Positions 35,687-44,814 of a stretch of DNA of 64,000 bases are shown here, piece by piece. The position numbers and the translations under genes were made by a program. This stretch comes from Slackia sp. GTDB taxonomy: Bacteria > Actinomycetota > Coriobacteriia > Anaerosomatales > Anaerosomataceae. Under the pieces are notes generated by a model, which was given only the letters and a program-made list of their open reading frames with translations, made no database searches and had not been told where the DNA came from. Numbering within the stretch: position 1 is the stretch's first letter; each line of letters starts with the position of its first letter. The DNA lies in contig DYEA01000007.1 in the NCBI GenBank assembly GCA_020725885.1, positions 310,001 to 374,000 on the forward strand, given 5' to 3'.

Positions 35687-36573
35687 GCTTCCCGCTCCCC
35701 TGTGTGGCGCGACAGAGAGTCTTCCGCCGCACGGCGCATGACGTCTCGCGGGACGTTGACCTGCGACGCGCCGCTCCAGATCTCGATGGCGAGCGCGCCT
35801 TGCTCGACGAGCATCGGCAGGCCCCCGACGACCGTCGCGCCGGCGGCACGCCCGACTCGCATGAGCTCCGTCTCAGGCCGCTGATAGATCATGTCGCAGA
35901 TGACCTGGCCCTCGTGCAGCCACTCGGGCGGCACTGGGCTGCCGTCCCCTTCGACCATCCCGACCGGCGTCGCGTTCACGATGAGGTCGGCAGTCTCGAT
36001 CGCCTCGCGCGCGCCGGCGTCGAGCGGGACGGCTTCGGCTGCCGCTCCGCGAAGATACGGCCGCATCCGGTCCACGACGGCCTCTGCACGCTCGACCGAG
36101 CGGTTGACAAGAGTAATGCTCGCGGCTTTCGCAAGGATCAGGCCGACTACGGCTGCGCCTGCAGCGCCGCCTGCGCCGATGACCGCGGCCCTCTTGCCCG
36201 CCGGGTCGAAGCCGGTCTCCACCCTGAGGGCATCGACCAGCCCCCGCCCGTCCGTGTTGTAGCCGACGAGGGTCCCGTCGACGCAGTGGACCGTGTTCAC
36301 AGCGTCCGCCATCTGCGCGAACATCGCGACCTCGTCGCACAGCGCGAGGATCGCCTGCTTATGCGGCATCGTGACGTTGAACCCGACGAACGGCAGCGCT
36401 CGCACGGCCTCGACGAAGGCCGCGAGCCCGCGCTGGTCCTGGACCGGGAACGGCAGGTACGCCCAGTTCAGCCCCAGCGCCTCGTACGCAGCGTTGTGCA
36501 TCGCCGGAGACAGCGTCCGGTCGATCGGCCACCCCACCAGGCCTGCGAGCTTGGTCCGTCCGTCTATCCGCAT
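35683..36573 (-). CDS. aroE: Shikimate dehydrogenase
   Basis: This 296-residue NADP-dependent enzyme reduces 3-dehydroshikimate. GWPIDRTLSPAMHNAAYEAL binds substrate, and NVTMPHK holds the catalytic lysine. DAVNTVHCVDGTLVGYNTDGRG and the dinucleotide-binding VIGAGGAAGAAVVG follow; the end is GALAIEIWSG. The ATG at 36573 has GAGGAG upstream and overlaps the yqeG end by ten bases. It is separated from the other aro genes by the pilus cluster. Confidence 0.96.
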   Translation of the reverse strand: MRIDGRTKLAGLVGWPIDRTLSPAMHNAAYEALGLNWAYLPFPVQDQRGLAAFVEAVRALPFVGFNVTMPHKQAILALCDEVAMFAQMADAVNTVHCVDGTLVGYNTDGRGLVDALRVETGFDPAGKRAAVIGAGGAAGAAVVGLILAKAASITLVNRSVERAEAVVDRMRPYLRGAAAEAVPLDAGAREAIETADLIVNATPVGMVEGDGSPVPPEWLHEGQVICDMIYQRPETELMRVGRAAGATVVGGLPMLVEQGALAIEIWSGASQVNVPRDVMRRAAEDSLSRHTGEREA

Positions 36574-37076
36574 GAAGACTCCTCGTTCGCGAGCTCCGCG
36601 GCGCTCTTGCCCATTATGAGCGACTCGAGGCGCCTGAGCACAAGCGTGTGCGGAAGGTCGTGCGACGACTGCGGCGGCACCATGATCGTCAAGCAGCCGA
36701 CGAGGCGCCCCCCGAGCACGTCGGTGAAGAGCTGGTCTCCGATGACCGCGCACTCGCGAGGGCGCACGCCGAGCAGGCCGAGCGCTTTCCAGAATGCGAA
36801 CGGCAGAGGTTTGACGGCCTTGGTGACGATCGGCAGTCCGAGCTCGCGAGCCGCCTCTTCCGCGCTCCGGTGCCAGTTGTTCGACACCAAGACGATCGGC
36901 AGGCCGGCGTCCTGCATCGCTCTCAGCCATTCGCGCACCGGAGGGGGCACCTGGCCGGTATCGCGTGGCATCAGCGTGTTGTCCAGGTCGACGATCGCAG
37001 CACGGATGCCACGGGACAGCAGCCGCTCGGGCCTGATGCGCTCGACGCTTCGACAGAGTGCGTGGGGCTTCAGCAC
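36564..37076 (-). CDS. YqeG family HAD phosphatase
   Basis: This 170-residue HAD-superfamily protein of the YqeG/PGPase-like group has VDLDNTLMPRD as motif I, LVSNNWH as motif II, TKAVKPLP with the lysine, and AVIGDQLFTDVLGG as motif III. Length matches the family when the GTG at 37076 is used (VLKPHALCRSVERI), seven bases after the stop of the upstream gene. The substrate is unknown in most species; the family includes phosphatidylglycerolphosphate phosphatases in eukaryotes and cyanobacteria. Confidence 0.85.
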   Translation of the reverse strand: MLKPHALCRSVERIRPERLLSRGIRAAIVDLDNTLMPRDTGQVPPPVREWLRAMQDAGLPIVLVSNNWHRSAEEAARELGLPIVTKAVKPLPFAFWKALGLLGVRPRECAVIGDQLFTDVLGGRLVGCLTIMVPPQSSHDLPHTLVLRRLESLIMGKSAAELANEESSCG

Positions 37077-37083
37077 CGCGGAG

Positions 37084-37773
37084 TCACTCGCCGTGGTCAG
37101 GATCGTCGTGGCCGTCCGCCGCGCCCTCGCCCGCCTCGATCCGGCGGCCGAGCTCCTGCAGTCGAGACTCGACCTCGCGGACCTCGTCGTCGAGCCCGTT
37201 CGCACGCAGGATGTCGCGCATCGCGGCGTACCCCTCGTACTGCTCGGCGAGCGAGCGCCAGTCCATCTGCGGCTCAAGCGCGCGGCGGGCGTACGGGAGC
37301 GCCGCTTTCGCGTCGCGACGAAACAGGTACAGCATCTGCGCGTACGACGCGGCGAGCAGCCCGGACCGCGGGTTCGCCTCCATGCCCCTGCGAGCGAGCG
37401 CGATGCCCTCTTCGACGTTCCCGTTGCGCGCGACGATCCACGAGCCGACGTACCACGGGTCGAGCAGCGACGGGTCGAGCGCGGTGACGAGCGCGATCCA
37501 CGGCAGCATGTACCGCTGCTGCTCCAGAGGAACCTCTTCGTAGTACGAGTGGAAGATCGGCTCGATTCGGTTCCACATCACGGCGGCCGCGAACGTCCGG
37601 AGCCCGCCGAGGTAGGACCATCCTGCACGGCCGATGATCCGGGTGGTGTCCGTGCGCTCCGAGGACGGCATGGCCGCTTCGCCTACCACCTGCCCGCCCA
37701 CGACGAGCGCGAAGAAGACGGCCGCGAGCACGAGCGCCACGAGTTTCTGGGTGCGACCCGCCGAGACCATCAC
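37084..37773 (-). CDS. TPR-like membrane-anchored protein (unknown)
   Basis: This 229-residue protein has one N-terminal helix (about 10-32, LVALVLAAVFFALVVGGQVV). It also has helical repeats of TPR type (about 105-205; NVEEGIALARRGMEANPRSG, AALPYARRALEP). It overlaps the ABC permease gene by four bases, so it may belong to the same transporter unit. Family not recognised. Confidence 0.8.
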   Translation of the reverse strand: MMVSAGRTQKLVALVLAAVFFALVVGGQVVGEAAMPSSERTDTTRIIGRAGWSYLGGLRTFAAAVMWNRIEPIFHSYYEEVPLEQQRYMLPWIALVTALDPSLLDPWYVGSWIVARNGNVEEGIALARRGMEANPRSGLLAASYAQMLYLFRRDAKAALPYARRALEPQMDWRSLAEQYEGYAAMRDILRANGLDDEVREVESRLQELGRRIEAGEGAADGHDDPDHGE

Positions 37774-38504
37774 AAGTCCCTGCCACCGAACAGCACGGCC
37801 CCGAGAACCAGCAACATGCCCACGAACCCCACGAACACGACGAACATGCTCGCCAGGTACAGCGGCGGGACGCCGGTGCCGTGCGTCACGGGCGCCACGA
37901 CGTTGAACGCGTCAAGCGACGGATAGAACGCCTTGAGCGCGAGGGCGCCTTCCGCGCCGAGCAGCGTCGCCTTGGAGTGCCCGATGAACAGGAACGCCGC
38001 CTCGGCGACGATGGCCGTCACTGGAGACACGACCGTGGAGACGGCGATGCCGAACGCCGCGAGCACGCCCATCTCGAGCCAGATGCCGAGCGCGCCGAGC
38101 GCGAGACGCCACATGAGCGCGCCGTAGACCGCAGCGCCGACCGCGATGTCGACCGCCACGAACGCTGCCACCAGCACCCCGACCATGGCGAACGTGCCGA
38201 GCCACGTCCCGACCAAGTACTGCCACCGCGCGACCGGCCGCGCGAGCACCGCGTAGACGGTCCGCCGCTCGACCTCGCTCGGCACGCGCGTCACGGCAAG
38301 CCCGAGCGTGACGACGAGCGACGCCAGGAAGGTGACGGCCAGAGCGATCTCGCCGAACACGGCCCGCTCGACGCCGACGCCGTAGTCCGGCAACGACGGG
38401 ATCAACGCGACCATGATGCCGGCGAAGACCAGCACGGCGAGCAGGATGCGCCGCCGTATGCTGTCGAAGAAGACGGCCTTCGCGATCGTCACGACGCTGC
38501 GCAT
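37770..38504 (-). CDS. ABC-2 type transporter permease
   Basis: This 244-residue membrane protein has about six helices, starting MRSVVTIAKAVFFDSIRRRI. The cytoplasmic EVERRTVYAVLARPVARWQYL segment after the second helix is typical of ABC-2 exporters of the NosY/drug-export type. It overlaps the ATPase stop by one base (TGATG). With the ATPase it forms an exporter of unknown substrate. Confidence 0.88.
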   Translation of the reverse strand: MRSVVTIAKAVFFDSIRRRILLAVLVFAGIMVALIPSLPDYGVGVERAVFGEIALAVTFLASLVVTLGLAVTRVPSEVERRTVYAVLARPVARWQYLVGTWLGTFAMVGVLVAAFVAVDIAVGAAVYGALMWRLALGALGIWLEMGVLAAFGIAVSTVVSPVTAIVAEAAFLFIGHSKATLLGAEGALALKAFYPSLDAFNVVAPVTHGTGVPPLYLASMFVVFVGFVGMLLVLGAVLFGGRDL

Positions 38505-39451
38505 CAGGCCACCTCCTCGCCTGCGCGGGCGAGGAGCCGCGCGAAGTAGTCCTCGAGCGACTCGCGCTTCGGCTGCACGGCCAGCACCACGCCGCCCGCA
38601 TCGTCGATGGCGTCGACGACCGTGCGTACCGCTCCGTCGGGCACCGAGAACGCCCAGACGCTCCCTGAGAAAGCGACGTCGTCCGCGACGGCCGCCACGG
38701 CCTCGGGAAGGCGTTCGATGCCACGCGCACGGACGGCGGTCTTGCCTTCGACGTCGAGCAGGCGGTCGATGTGGTCTTCGGCGGCGACGGCGCCCCGGTG
38801 CAAGATGGTGACGCGGTCGCACACCGCCTCGACCTCCGAAAGCTGGTGGGAGCTCAGCAGCACGGTCGTCCCCGCCGCCCTAAGCTCGAGCATCAGGTTC
38901 CGCACATCGCGCTGGCCGACCGGGTCGAGCCCGGACGCGGGCTCGTCCAAGATGACGACCTCCGGCGACCCGAGGAGCGCTTGCGCGATGCCGAGCCGCT
39001 GAAGCATGCCGCGCGAGAACCTCGACAGCTCGGCGCGCACGGCGTCTGCAAGACCGACGCGCTCCAGCAGCTCGGCGGCTTGCGAGTCGAGGCGCTCCTC
39101 CGGGACGCCCGCGAGGGCCCCGTAGAAGCGCATGGCCTGCAAAGCCGTGAGATGCACCGGGAAGTAGGGCTGCTCCGGCAGGAAGCCGATCCGCCTCCTC
39201 GCCTCGGGCGACCCGGCGTCGTCGCCGAGGATCTCGAACCTGCCAGCGGTGGGCCTGACGAGGCCGAGCAGCATCTTCAGCGTCGTCGTCTTGCCAGCAC
39301 CGTTAGGACCGAGCAGCCCGTGGATCGTGCCACGCTTGACCGTGATGGAGACGTCCTTGACGGCCTCCTTCTGCCGGCCGAGCAGCGAACGATAGACCTT
39401 GCGCGCCCCCTCGATGCGGATCGCGGCGTCGTCGCTCGCCCGCTCGCTCAT
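38504..39451 (-). CDS. ABC transporter ATP-binding protein
   Basis: This 315-residue nucleotide-binding subunit has Walker A GPNGAGKTTTLK, a Q-loop region FLPEQPYFPVHLTALQ, signature FSRGMLQRLGIAQALL, Walker B VVILDEPASGLDPVGQRD and H-loop LSSHQ. A C-terminal extension of about 80 residues carries a DUF4162-like domain seen in ABC-2 exporters. It overlaps mltG by four bases. Confidence 0.93.
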   Translation of the reverse strand: MSERASDDAAIRIEGARKVYRSLLGRQKEAVKDVSITVKRGTIHGLLGPNGAGKTTTLKMLLGLVRPTAGRFEILGDDAGSPEARRRIGFLPEQPYFPVHLTALQAMRFYGALAGVPEERLDSQAAELLERVGLADAVRAELSRFSRGMLQRLGIAQALLGSPEVVILDEPASGLDPVGQRDVRNLMLELRAAGTTVLLSSHQLSEVEAVCDRVTILHRGAVAAEDHIDRLLDVEGKTAVRARGIERLPEAVAAVADDVAFSGSVWAFSVPDGAVRTVVDAIDDAGGVVLAVQPKRESLEDYFARLLARAGEEVA

Positions 39452-40614
39452 GGCAGCACCTCCTTCGACTTGGCTTTGGCCCGCTGGAACTCCGCGTACG
39501 TGGTCGCGAACGTGTGCGAGCCGTCGGTGCCGGTCAGCACGTAGTACAGGTACGATGTGTCGGCCGGTTGCGCCGCTGCCTTGAGCGATGCGAGCCCAGG
39601 ATTCGAAATCGGGCCGATCGGCAGCCCGGGATACAGGTAGGTGTTGTACGGGCTGTCGATCTTCAAGTGCTTGTTGAGAAGCCGCGGACGATTGCCCGGC
39701 AACACGTACTCGATCGTCGCGTCGATCTCGAGCTTCATGCCCTTCTTCAGCCGGTTGTAGATGACGGACGACACGAGCGGGCGCTCCTTCTCGAGGCGCG
39801 CCTCGCGCTCGATCATCGACGCGATGATGACGACGTCGTGAAGCGTGAGGTTCTTGCTCTGCGCGTAGCTCATGTCGACCTTCGAGATCTCGGCGTCGAA
39901 CTGGTCGAGCATCATCTCGACCACGTCGGCGGCCGTCATGCCTTCGGTGATGCGGTACGTCTTTGGAAACAGGTAGCCCTCGAGGGAGCCGGTCTTGACC
40001 TCGCGCAGGTACGGACGCTCTTCGGCATACCGGGCCGCGCCGGACTTCGCGAGCGCCAAGAACTCGTCTGAGGGGATGCCTGCCTTCTCCGCGAGCCGCG
40101 CGGCGATCTGGTCCACGGTGAAGCCCTCAGGGATGGTCACGTCGACGAACGACAGCGGCGGTCCCGCGAGCAGCCGCTTGACGAGCTCGTCGTACGGCAT
40201 CCTCGTTGCGAGCTCGTACGTGCCCGGCTTCAGCTGACCATCGATGCCGTCGAGCCGCGCCCGGAGCCGGAACATCTGCGCGTTCTCCACCACCCCCGCC
40301 TCGGCGAGCACGCGCGCGATCTCCGCGGTGCCCGCACCTTCAGGCACCTCCACGACGACGGGGCGGCCGGCCTCGACGCGAGTCTCGGGCTTGAGCAGCA
40401 GCGTGTACGCGGCGAACGACGGGATAGCCACTGCGAGCAGCACCGCCCCGAGGACGAACACCGCGAAGAGGGTCTTGCGCCGCTTCGCACGCTCCTCAGG
40501 CCGCGGCCGCCCGAGGGGCGGATGGTCTTCGGCGATCAGGACCGGTTCTCTCGGAACCCTGCGGCGAGCCGCACGCGGAACCCGCCTGGCGTCGCCGCCG
40601 CGCTTCTCAGCCAT
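39448..40614 (-). CDS. mltG: Endolytic murein transglycosylase MltG
   Basis: This 388-residue YceG/MltG-family enzyme cleaves nascent glycan strands. It has an Arg-rich cytoplasmic tail (1-45), one transmembrane helix (about 48-70), a LysM-like region and the catalytic domain. GSLEGYLFPKTYRI carries the catalytic glutamate, and ASMIEREARLEKERPLVSSV and IEYVLPGNRPRL follow. The ATG at 40614 overlaps the ruvX end by eight bases. The alaS-ruvX-mltG(-aroE) order is conserved in actinobacteria. Confidence 0.95.
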   Translation of the reverse strand: MAEKRGGDARRVPRAARRRVPREPVLIAEDHPPLGRPRPEERAKRRKTLFAVFVLGAVLLAVAIPSFAAYTLLLKPETRVEAGRPVVVEVPEGAGTAEIARVLAEAGVVENAQMFRLRARLDGIDGQLKPGTYELATRMPYDELVKRLLAGPPLSFVDVTIPEGFTVDQIAARLAEKAGIPSDEFLALAKSGAARYAEERPYLREVKTGSLEGYLFPKTYRITEGMTAADVVEMMLDQFDAEISKVDMSYAQSKNLTLHDVVIIASMIEREARLEKERPLVSSVIYNRLKKGMKLEIDATIEYVLPGNRPRLLNKHLKIDSPYNTYLYPGLPIGPISNPGLASLKAAAQPADTSYLYYVLTGTDGSHTFATTYAEFQRAKAKSKEVLP

Positions 40615-41035
40615 CGCCGCACCTCGCTCTCGGGGCGTCGAGGTACGCCTGCAGGACGAGCGCAGCGGCCACCTTGTCCACCTGGCCTCGCTGCTTGCGA
40701 GACCGGACGCCGCCCGCCCGCATCGCAGCGGCGGCCTCGGTCGTCGAGAGCCGCTCGTCCACGAAGGCCACGGGCAGTCCGAGCGCACGCCCGAGGTGCT
40801 CCGCAGTCTCGCGCACCGCGCGCGCTTGAGGGCCTTCCCCTCCCGCCATGGTCACGGGCAAGCCGACGACGAGCAGCTCGACTCCGTTCTCTTCGACGAT
40901 CTCGCGCAGCGCCGCGGGGTCGTCGCGAAGCGCACGGGCGTCGAGCACGGCGAGCGGGGACGCCACCGTCCCGCTCGGGTCGGATATCGCGACGCCGATC
41001 CTCACGCTCCCGATGTCGAGCCCGAGCACGCGCAC
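40607..41035 (-). CDS. ruvX: Putative pre-16S rRNA nuclease / Holliday junction resolvase (YqgF)
   Basis: This 142-residue RNase H-fold protein has the YqgF motifs LGLDIGSVRIGVA, ELLVVGLPVTMAGG and FVDERLSTTEA, including the acidic triad. In E. coli YqgF matures 16S rRNA 5' ends. It starts three bases after the alaS stop. Confidence 0.95.
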   Translation of the reverse strand: MRVLGLDIGSVRIGVAISDPSGTVASPLAVLDARALRDDPAALREIVEENGVELLVVGLPVTMAGGEGPQARAVRETAEHLGRALGLPVAFVDERLSTTEAAAAMRAGGVRSRKQRGQVDKVAAALVLQAYLDAPRARCGDG

Positions 41036-41038
41036 GGC

Positions 41039-43648
41039 TCACTCGGCTCCTAGGGCGGCCTTCACCGCGTCGAGCGCTGCGTCCACGGCGCTCGCGTCCT
41101 TGCCTCCCGCTTGCGCGAAGGCCGGCTTTCCTCCCCCGCCGCCGCCGACGGCCCGAGCGGCCTCGCGGACGAGCGCGCCTGCGTCGAAGCCCGACGCGAC
41201 GGCCGCGTCCGTGCCCGCAGCGACGAGCAGCACCGCGCCGTCCTTCACGCTCGCCAGGAACACCGCGTCGGACGTCGTGCGCAACTCATCGGCCAGCGTG
41301 CGCAACGCCTCGGCGTCCAGCCCGTCCACGCGGCCGATGCGCACGCGGTAACCGCCGCCTGCCCGGATCTCGGGCACAGCCGTGGCATCTACCGACCGCG
41401 TCGCGGCAGACCTCGCGCGCGCCTCGGCTTCTCTCACGCGCGCGAGCAGCGCCTCTACTTTGGCAGGCAGCTCGTGGACCCGGGCCTTGAGCGTCCGCTC
41501 GAGCTCGCCCAGGACGGCCTCCTCACGGTAGACGAACTCGAGCGCGTCGAACGAGGTCACGGCCTCGATGCGCCGCAGGTTCGCGCCGACGCTGCCTTCG
41601 GAGACGATCTTCAAGAACCCGATCTCGCTCGTGCGCCCCACGTGCGTGCCGCCGCAGAGCTCCTTCGAGAACGAGCCGACTTCGAGCACACGGACGATCT
41701 CGCCGTACTTCTCGCCGAACAGCGCGGTCACGCCCATCTCGCGCGCCGCAGCAAGCGACGTCTCGTAGTTGCGGACCGGGTGGTTCTCCATGATCTTGGC
41801 GTTGACGAGCCGCTCGATCTTCTCGAGCGCGTCCGCTCCAGGCGCCTCGAAGTGCGTGAAGTCGAACCGCAGGCGGTCGGGCGCCACGAGCGAGCCCGAC
41901 TGCCGCACGTGCTCGCCGAGCACGACGCGGAGCGCCCAGTGCAGGATGTGCGTGGCTGTGTGGTTGCGGCGGATGCGTTCCCGCCGAGCGACGTCGATGG
42001 CGGCGTGGACGCGGTCCCCGACGGCCAGCGTACCCCGCTCCAGCACGCCGACGTGGGAGATGACGCCAGGCGCAGGGATCTTCGTGTCGCGCACCACGAA
42101 CCGCGCGCCGTCGGCCTCGATGACGCCCGTGTCGCCGACCTGGCCGCCTTGTTCACCGTAGAACGGCGTGGCGTCGAGCACGACCTCGGCCTCCGTTCCG
42201 GCTGCGATGCGGCCGACCCGCTCGCCGCCGACGACGATGCCCGCGACGGTGGCGTCGTGCTCGTCACGCTGGTACCCGACGAACTCGACGCCGCCCAGCT
42301 CCTTGCCGATCTCGGCGAACGCCGCGCTGATGCCGCTCCACGACTCGTCTTGCACGGCCGCGCGTGCCCGCTCGCGCTGCTCGGCCATGTTGCGCTCAAA
42401 CGCCTCGTGGTCGACTGCGAGGCCGGACTCGCCTGCGATCTCGGCAGTGAGCTCGAACGGGAACCCGTAGGTGTCGTGGAGCATGAAGGCGAACGCGCCG
42501 TCGAGCGTCGACACCCCCTCGCGCTTCGTGCGCTCGATCTCGTCGGAGAGCAGCGCGAGCCCTTGCTTGAGCGTCGCCCCGAATCGCTCCTCCTCGCTCA
42601 GCACGATGCGCTTGACGAGGTCATGGTGCTCGACGATCTCCGGATACGCGTCGCCCATCCGCTCGACCGTCTCGTCGACCAACTCGCCCAGGAACGGGCG
42701 CTCGACGCCGAGCAGGCGTCCGTGCCGGACCGCGCGCCTGAGCAGCCGCCTGAGCACGTACCCGCGGCCCTCGTTCGACGGCAGCACGCCGTCGGCGATC
42801 AGGAACGTCACCGCACGCGCGTGATCGGTGAGGATGCGGAGCGACGTGTCCGTCTTCGCGGAACGCCCGTACTCGACCCCCGAGACGCGCTCGGCGACGG
42901 CGAGGATGCCGCGCAAGATGTCGGTCTCGAAGTTGGAGTGCACGCCTTGCATGATGGTTGCGACGCGCTCGAGCCCCATGCCAGTGTCGATGTTCTTCTT
43001 CGGCAGCGGGACGAGCGTGCCGTCTTCCTGCCGGTCGAACTGCATGAACACGAGGTTCCAGTACTCCAAGAACCGGTCGCAGTCGCAGCCCGGCTTGCAG
43101 TCGGGCGAGCCGCAGCCGACCTCAGGTCCCTGGTCGTAGTAGAGCTCCGAGCACGGTCCGCAGGGGCCCGTCGGGCCTGCCGACCAGAAGTTGTCCTTCG
43201 CGCCCATCCGGATGATGCGCTCGGCGGGCACGCCGACCTCGTCGCGCCAGACCGCCTCCGCCTCGTCGTCGTCCTCGTAGATCGAGAACCACAGGCGGTC
43301 GGGGTCGAGCCCGAGCACCTGCGTGGAGTACTCGTACGCCCAGGCGCACGCCTCGCTCTTGAAGTAGTCGCCGAAGCTGAAGTTGCCGAGCATCTCGAAG
43401 AAGCTGTGGTGGCGGCCGGTCGTGCCGATGATGTCGATGTCGGTCGTGCGCGCGCACTTCTGGCAGGTCGTCGCGCGCGTGTAGCCCGGATCGACGAGCC
43501 CCAGGAACACGGGCTTGAACTGCACCATGCCTGCCGAGGTGAGCAGCAGCGACGGGTCGTCGGGCACCAGCGACGACGACGGCACCCGCGTGCAGCCCTT
43601 GCCCTCGAAGAATTGAAGGAAGCTTTCCCTGATCTCAGCAGACTTCAC
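41039..43648 (-). CDS. alaS: Alanyl-tRNA synthetase
   Basis: This 869-residue full-length class II synthetase has the catalytic core (1-about 245), tRNA-recognition domain, editing domain with HTATHILHWALR and CGGTHVGRTSEIG zinc ligands (about 555-670), and the C-Ala domain (about 750-869; GGGGGKPAFAQAGGKD). A cysteine-rich insertion around residues 170-190 (CGPCSELYYDQG, CGSPDCKPGCDCD) is present. It overlaps the AI-2E transporter stop by four bases. Confidence 0.97.
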   Translation of the reverse strand: MKSAEIRESFLQFFEGKGCTRVPSSSLVPDDPSLLLTSAGMVQFKPVFLGLVDPGYTRATTCQKCARTTDIDIIGTTGRHHSFFEMLGNFSFGDYFKSEACAWAYEYSTQVLGLDPDRLWFSIYEDDDEAEAVWRDEVGVPAERIIRMGAKDNFWSAGPTGPCGPCSELYYDQGPEVGCGSPDCKPGCDCDRFLEYWNLVFMQFDRQEDGTLVPLPKKNIDTGMGLERVATIMQGVHSNFETDILRGILAVAERVSGVEYGRSAKTDTSLRILTDHARAVTFLIADGVLPSNEGRGYVLRRLLRRAVRHGRLLGVERPFLGELVDETVERMGDAYPEIVEHHDLVKRIVLSEEERFGATLKQGLALLSDEIERTKREGVSTLDGAFAFMLHDTYGFPFELTAEIAGESGLAVDHEAFERNMAEQRERARAAVQDESWSGISAAFAEIGKELGGVEFVGYQRDEHDATVAGIVVGGERVGRIAAGTEAEVVLDATPFYGEQGGQVGDTGVIEADGARFVVRDTKIPAPGVISHVGVLERGTLAVGDRVHAAIDVARRERIRRNHTATHILHWALRVVLGEHVRQSGSLVAPDRLRFDFTHFEAPGADALEKIERLVNAKIMENHPVRNYETSLAAAREMGVTALFGEKYGEIVRVLEVGSFSKELCGGTHVGRTSEIGFLKIVSEGSVGANLRRIEAVTSFDALEFVYREEAVLGELERTLKARVHELPAKVEALLARVREAEARARSAATRSVDATAVPEIRAGGGYRVRIGRVDGLDAEALRTLADELRTTSDAVFLASVKDGAVLLVAAGTDAAVASGFDAGALVREAARAVGGGGGGKPAFAQAGGKDASAVDAALDAVKAALGAE

Positions 43649-44811
43649 TGGCGCTCCTCGTCAGTCGTATCCGTGCCGGTGTCCGTCTCGCACGACGCCG
43701 TCCGGAACAGAGCGCCGTCCTCGGTGGCAAGCCTCGACTCGGTCCACTTCTCGAAGTAGTAGACGAAGAGGCCCTTGGCGACGGCAGCGACCGGTATGGC
43801 GAGCACCATCCCGACGATGCCTGCGAGCGCGGCACCGGTGAGCAGCGAGAATATCACGAGCACGGGATGCAGGTCGACCTGCTCGGACATCACGCGCGGC
43901 GTGATGAACATGTCGGTGATCTGCTGCGCCCCCACCACGACCAGCACAGCACCCAAGGCCAGCCACGGGCTCACGAAGGCTGCTGCGATGGCCGAGATGA
44001 CCTCCGCGATCAACGGGCCGAACCACGGGATGACGTTCAGCACGCCGGCGAGCAGGCCGAGCACGAGCGCATACGGCACGCCGAGCAGAGTGAAGCCCAG
44101 GGTCACGATGACAGCGGTCGCGGCCGAGATGATCGCCTGACCGCGGAGGTAGCCGCTGAGGACCTTGGACACCTTCCCCATCACCAGTGAGGCCTCTTCG
44201 CGGCGCCGCGGACCCGCGAGCGCGACGAACTCGCGCTTGATCACGTCCATGTCCTTCAGCAGCCAGAACGCGACCACGAGCGCCAAGAAGCAGTTCAGCA
44301 GGAACGCGACCGCCCCGCCGCCGACCGAGAAGATCTCCCTGGCCAGCTGCGCCGACCACGAGGCCAGCTGCTTCGCCAGCTCGCCCCTGACGTTGACCAG
44401 CGCGTCGTCGACCCACGCCGGCCACGCGACCGCGCTGTAGCGCTGCTGCAGCTGCTCCCACAGGTTCAAGACGCGGTCGTAGTAACCGGGGAACGCTTGC
44501 AGGAATTCCCGCACCTGGGCGACCAACGGCGGGACGACGAACAGCCCCACGACGACGAGCGCTGCCACGACTGCCAAGTAGCACACGGCGACGGCGAGCC
44601 CCCGCTTGAGGCCGCGGCGCTCGAGCGCGGCGACGGGGGTGCGCAGCAGGAAGACGATCACGAGCGCGAGCCCGAAGGGCACGAGCGCAGACGAGATCCG
44701 CACGAGCGCGAAGACGGCGGCGGCCGCCAGCACGAGCATGCCGATGAGCGCCCACGACACCGTGAGCGCCCGCCGCCACCGCTCCACGGAGTGCCGCGGC
44801 GCGTCAGCCAC
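43645..44811 (-). CDS. AI-2E family transporter
   Basis: This 388-residue polytopic membrane protein has about eight helices. The C-terminal block (GVLNVIPWFGPLIAEVISAI, ITDMFITPRVMSEQVDLHPV) is the family signature of PerM/TqsA/YtvI proteins. Members have been linked to autoinducer-2 export and Na+/H+ antiport; the substrate cannot be read here. It sits three bases after the sigma factor gene. Confidence 0.9.
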   Translation of the reverse strand: MADAPRHSVERWRRALTVSWALIGMLVLAAAAVFALVRISSALVPFGLALVIVFLLRTPVAALERRGLKRGLAVAVCYLAVVAALVVVGLFVVPPLVAQVREFLQAFPGYYDRVLNLWEQLQQRYSAVAWPAWVDDALVNVRGELAKQLASWSAQLAREIFSVGGGAVAFLLNCFLALVVAFWLLKDMDVIKREFVALAGPRRREEASLVMGKVSKVLSGYLRGQAIISAATAVIVTLGFTLLGVPYALVLGLLAGVLNVIPWFGPLIAEVISAIAAAFVSPWLALGAVLVVVGAQQITDMFITPRVMSEQVDLHPVLVIFSLLTGAALAGIVGMVLAIPVAAVAKGLFVYYFEKWTESRLATEDGALFRTASCETDTGTDTTDEERQ

Positions 44812-44814
44812 CCG

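Noticed and set aside
41111-43759. Open frame of about 880 codons antisense to alaS
   Set aside because: It is a mirror of the strong third-position GC bias in alaS. Its composition (Arg, Asp, Val, His, Leu) is that of an antisense shadow and it has no recognisable domain.
43645-44811. Quorum-sensing role for the AI-2E family gene
   Set aside because: The family name comes from one E. coli member; other members are cation antiporters, and no luxS-like or sensor gene is present here.
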